Origin: Haloarculaceae archaeon
GTDB taxonomy: Archaea > Halobacteriota > Halobacteria > Halobacteriales > Haloarculaceae
Assembly (NCBI GenBank): GCA_007122455.1
Contig: SKTU01000011.1
Span: 1-64,000 of the forward strand
Length of the DNA: 64,000 bases
Direction of reading: 5' to 3'
The position numbers and the translations under genes are program-made. How positions within the stretch are numbered: the first letter of the stretch is position 1; each line of letters begins with the position of its first letter. This document shows, one piece after another, positions 61,812-64,000 of this stretch. The notes beneath the pieces are model-generated. The model worked only from the letters and a program-made list of their open reading frames with translations. It had not been told where the DNA came from and ran no database searches.

Positions 61812-64000
61812 ATGGGACACGAATACAACATCAGTCGAATCGAGTCGATCGCCGAGAAGTTGGGGCTGCTGTCGGACCGGTCACGCGACACCACGAAACA
61901 GCGACAGGGGACCAGCGACCGCGTCGACCCGATCGGAAACGGGGCGCTCACCGACTATCCCGATCCCGACCAGTGGGACGACTGGACGGAGTACGAGTCG
62001 TCGGGAGAGCCCCGGAGCTACTCGCTCGTCCCGACGGCCTGCTTCAACTGCGAGGCCGGCTGTGGGCTGTTGACCTACATCGACAGGGAGAGCGGCGAAA
62101 TCCGGAAGATCGAAGGGAACCCCGAGCATCCCGGCTCCCGCGGAAAAAACTGTGCGAAGGGGCCCGCGACGGTCAACCAGATCAACGATCCGCAGCGCAT
62201 TCTCCATCCGCTGAAACGCGACGGTCCGCGCGGAAGCGGACAGTGGACGCGGGTTTCGTGGGACGACGCGCTCGCCGACATCGCCTCGCGGATGCGCGAG
62301 GCCATCGAGGATGACCGGGGCAACGAGATCACCTACCACGTCGGTCGGCCGGGCCACGAGGATTACATGGATCGAGTGATCAACGCCTGGGGTCTCGACG
62401 GGCACAACTCCCACACGAACATCTGTAGCGCCGGGGCGCGCGCGGGATACGCCTTCTGGCACAAATACGATCGGCCGAGTGCGGACTTCGCGAACGCCGA
62501 GTTCATCCTCCTGCTGTCGGCGCATCTGGAGTCGGGACACTACTTCAACCCTCACGCCCAGCGCATCATGGAGGGGATGCAGGAGGGCGGAGAACTCGCG
62601 GTGATGGATCCGCGCCTGTCGAACACGGCGGCGATGTCCGACTACTGGCTGCCGACCCAGCCCGGTAGCGAGGCCGCGGTGTTGCTCGCGATGGCGAACG
62701 TCATCCTCGAGGAGGAGCTCTACGATCGACAGTTCATGGAGCGGTGGGTGAACTGGCAGCAGTTCCTCGACGAAGCTCACCCCGACACCGAGCGGACGTT
62801 CGACGCGTACGTTCGCACGCTCGGGGATATCTACGCCGAGTTCACGCCCGCGTACGCCGAGGCCGAGAGCGGGGTCGACGCCGACCGCATCGAGAAGGTG
62901 GCGCGAAAGATCGGCGCCGCCGGGGATCGATACGCCAGCCACATCTGGCGATCGGCCGCCTCGGGCAACGAGGGCGGGTGGCAGGTCTCGCGGACGCTTC
63001 ACTTCCTGTCGGTGCTCACGGGGAGCGTCGGGACGAAGGGCGGTACCTCTCCGAACGCGTGGCACAAGTTCGATCCGCATCTGCCGAACGAACCCCCACG
63101 CCAGCGGCTCTGGGACGAGATCCAACTTCCCCGCGAGTACCCGTTCGCTCACTACGAGATGAGCCAGCTGTTGCCGTACTTCCTCAAGGAGGATCGCGGA
63201 AAGCTCGCGGTGTATTTCACGCGAGTTTTCAATCCGGTGTACACCTATCCGGACGGATTCAGCTGGATCGAGGCGCTCACCGACGAGGAGAAGGTCGAAC
63301 TCCACGTCGCGCTCACGCCGACGTGGAACGAGACGGCGTACTTTGCCGACTACGTGCTCCCGATGGGCCACAGCCCAGAGCGCCACGACATTCAGAGTCA
63401 GGAGACCCACGCGGGCACATGGGTGACGTACCGCCAGCCGGTGTTGCGCGAGTACGCCGAACGGGAGGGGACGGAGATAGAACACAGCTACGAGGCAAAC
63501 CCAGGCGAGGTGTGGGAGGAAGACGAGTTCTGGATCGAGCTGTCGTGGCTCGTCGACGAGGACGGCGAACTCGGAATCCGCGAACATTTCGAGTCGCCGT
63601 ACCGGGAGGGCGACGACGACGCCCCGGCGAAGATGACTATCGACGAGTATTACCGGTACGTCTTCGAGCAGGAGGACCGACTCGTCGACATCGCCGAGGA
63701 GCGCGACATGACGCCGCTGGAGTACATGAAACACCACGGGGCGTTCGAGGCGTCGACGAACGACTACGAACTGCACGAGACGCCGCTCGATCCGGCGGTG
63801 CTCGAGGCGGACGACGTCGTCGTCGACGAATACGGAACCATCCACCGGCTGCTCGCCGACGAGGCCGTCACGAGGAGCCGCGACGTCGCCGAGACCGACG
63901 GGCGGGGCGACCCCCCCGCCCACGACACGGTTACGTCCGATGCACTCGACGGGATCGAGACGGAGGTCCTCGGCGTCGTCGTCGACGGCGAGCCGAAACG
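61812..64000 (+). CDS. molybdopterin oxidoreductase catalytic subunit (SoeA/PsrA-like), 3' end beyond window
   Basis: The visible 729 residues begin MGHEYNISRIESIAEKLGLL. The [4Fe-4S] site is C77-x2-C80-x3-C84-x29-C114, and the Mo ligand is probably C205 in HTNICSAGARAG. It belongs to the DMSO reductase superfamily (bis-MGD). There is no twin-Arg signal, so with the fused Fe-S/NrfD protein just upstream (1 bp) it would be cytoplasmic, like sulfite dehydrogenase SoeABC, and not an outward-facing polysulfide or thiosulfate reductase. The substrate cannot be settled from the sequence alone. Confidence 0.87.
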   Translation, partial: MGHEYNISRIESIAEKLGLLSDRSRDTTKQRQGTSDRVDPIGNGALTDYPDPDQWDDWTEYESSGEPRSYSLVPTACFNCEAGCGLLTYIDRESGEIRKIEGNPEHPGSRGKNCAKGPATVNQINDPQRILHPLKRDGPRGSGQWTRVSWDDALADIASRMREAIEDDRGNEITYHVGRPGHEDYMDRVINAWGLDGHNSHTNICSAGARAGYAFWHKYDRPSADFANAEFILLLSAHLESGHYFNPHAQRIMEGMQEGGELAVMDPRLSNTAAMSDYWLPTQPGSEAAVLLAMANVILEEELYDRQFMERWVNWQQFLDEAHPDTERTFDAYVRTLGDIYAEFTPAYAEAESGVDADRIEKVARKIGAAGDRYASHIWRSAASGNEGGWQVSRTLHFLSVLTGSVGTKGGTSPNAWHKFDPHLPNEPPRQRLWDEIQLPREYPFAHYEMSQLLPYFLKEDRGKLAVYFTRVFNPVYTYPDGFSWIEALTDEEKVELHVALTPTWNETAYFADYVLPMGHSPERHDIQSQETHAGTWVTYRQPVLREYAEREGTEIEHSYEANPGEVWEEDEFWIELSWLVDEDGELGIREHFESPYREGDDDAPAKMTIDEYYRYVFEQEDRLVDIAEERDMTPLEYMKHHGAFEASTNDYELHETPLDPAVLEADDVVVDEYGTIHRLLADEAVTRSRDVAETDGRGDPPAHDTVTSDALDGIETEVLGVVVDGEPK

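Noticed and set aside
61881-63923. Long open minus-strand frame (680 codons) opposite the molybdopterin gene
   Set aside because: It has Val/Arg-rich composition and no motifs, and the plus strand has a clear [4Fe-4S] motif and good protein features. GC-rich haloarchaeal genes leave such antisense frames.
1-64000. CRISPR array or prophage
   Set aside because: No regular 25-40 bp repeats with spacers, and no capsid, portal or terminase genes were found; the only nuclease-like mobile element is the TnpB IS.

Overview
The window is chromosomal DNA from a halophilic archaeon (class Halobacteria). It is GC-rich, the encoded proteins are rich in Asp and Glu, and several promoters put a TATA-like box about 25 nt before the start codon, as for leaderless transcripts. 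Archaeal marker genes are present: aIF5B, Nob1, CetZ, MptA, CofC, pyruvoyl-dependent arginine decarboxylase and separate SecF/SecD. Species cannot be told from the sequence alone.

Layout. 1-0.5 kb: the start of an ornithine cyclodeaminase-like gene. 0.6-3.6 kb: an arsenic operon (arsR, acr3, a UspA gene, arsC). 3.8-6.7 kb: lysA divergent from a D-aminoacylase. 7.1-11 kb: tRNA-Thr, haloarchaeal hypothetical genes, an iron alcohol dehydrogenase, nadE and tRNA-Gly(CCC). 11-15 kb: an AT-richer accessory island that begins at the 3' end of tRNA-Gly. It has a partial repeat of the tRNA end, a dead SDR fragment, and a tight three-gene set: a dCTPP1/MazG-like NTP pyrophosphatase, a PD-(D/E)XK nuclease-SF1 helicase fusion, and a DEDDy exonuclease. 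This set looks like an uncharacterised nucleic-acid/nucleotide defence module.

15-21.3 kb: a copper P-type ATPase beside a heme-copper oxidase operon. Its catalytic subunit keeps all metal-binding His but lacks the cross-linked active-site Tyr, so it may be a CuA-type NO reductase and not an oxygen reductase. 21.6-24.5 kb: a receiver-PAS-histidine kinase gene split by a TnpB-only IS element; removing 22065-23598 restores the reading frame exactly. 24.6-28.6 kb: a catabolic cluster (frameshifted cytosine deaminase-like gene, M20 hydrolase, saccharopine dehydrogenase-like enzyme).

28.6-54 kb is mostly core genome: an ATP-grasp enzyme, an Nmad3-domain protein, a hexapeptide acyltransferase, pdaD, aIF5B, PRC-barrel/Nob1, pgi, secFD, a TrmB regulator with a palindromic promoter, the cofactor genes mptA, nadK and cofC, cetZ, tmk, and a TrkA/RAM cluster. 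54-60 kb: a ZIP metal transporter behind a DtxR-like operator, then CBS, EamA, FAH and HAD proteins. 60-64 kb: a ferredoxin-NrfD fusion followed by a molybdopterin oxidoreductase that runs off the window, a membrane-anchored electron-transfer complex like SoeABC/PsrABC.
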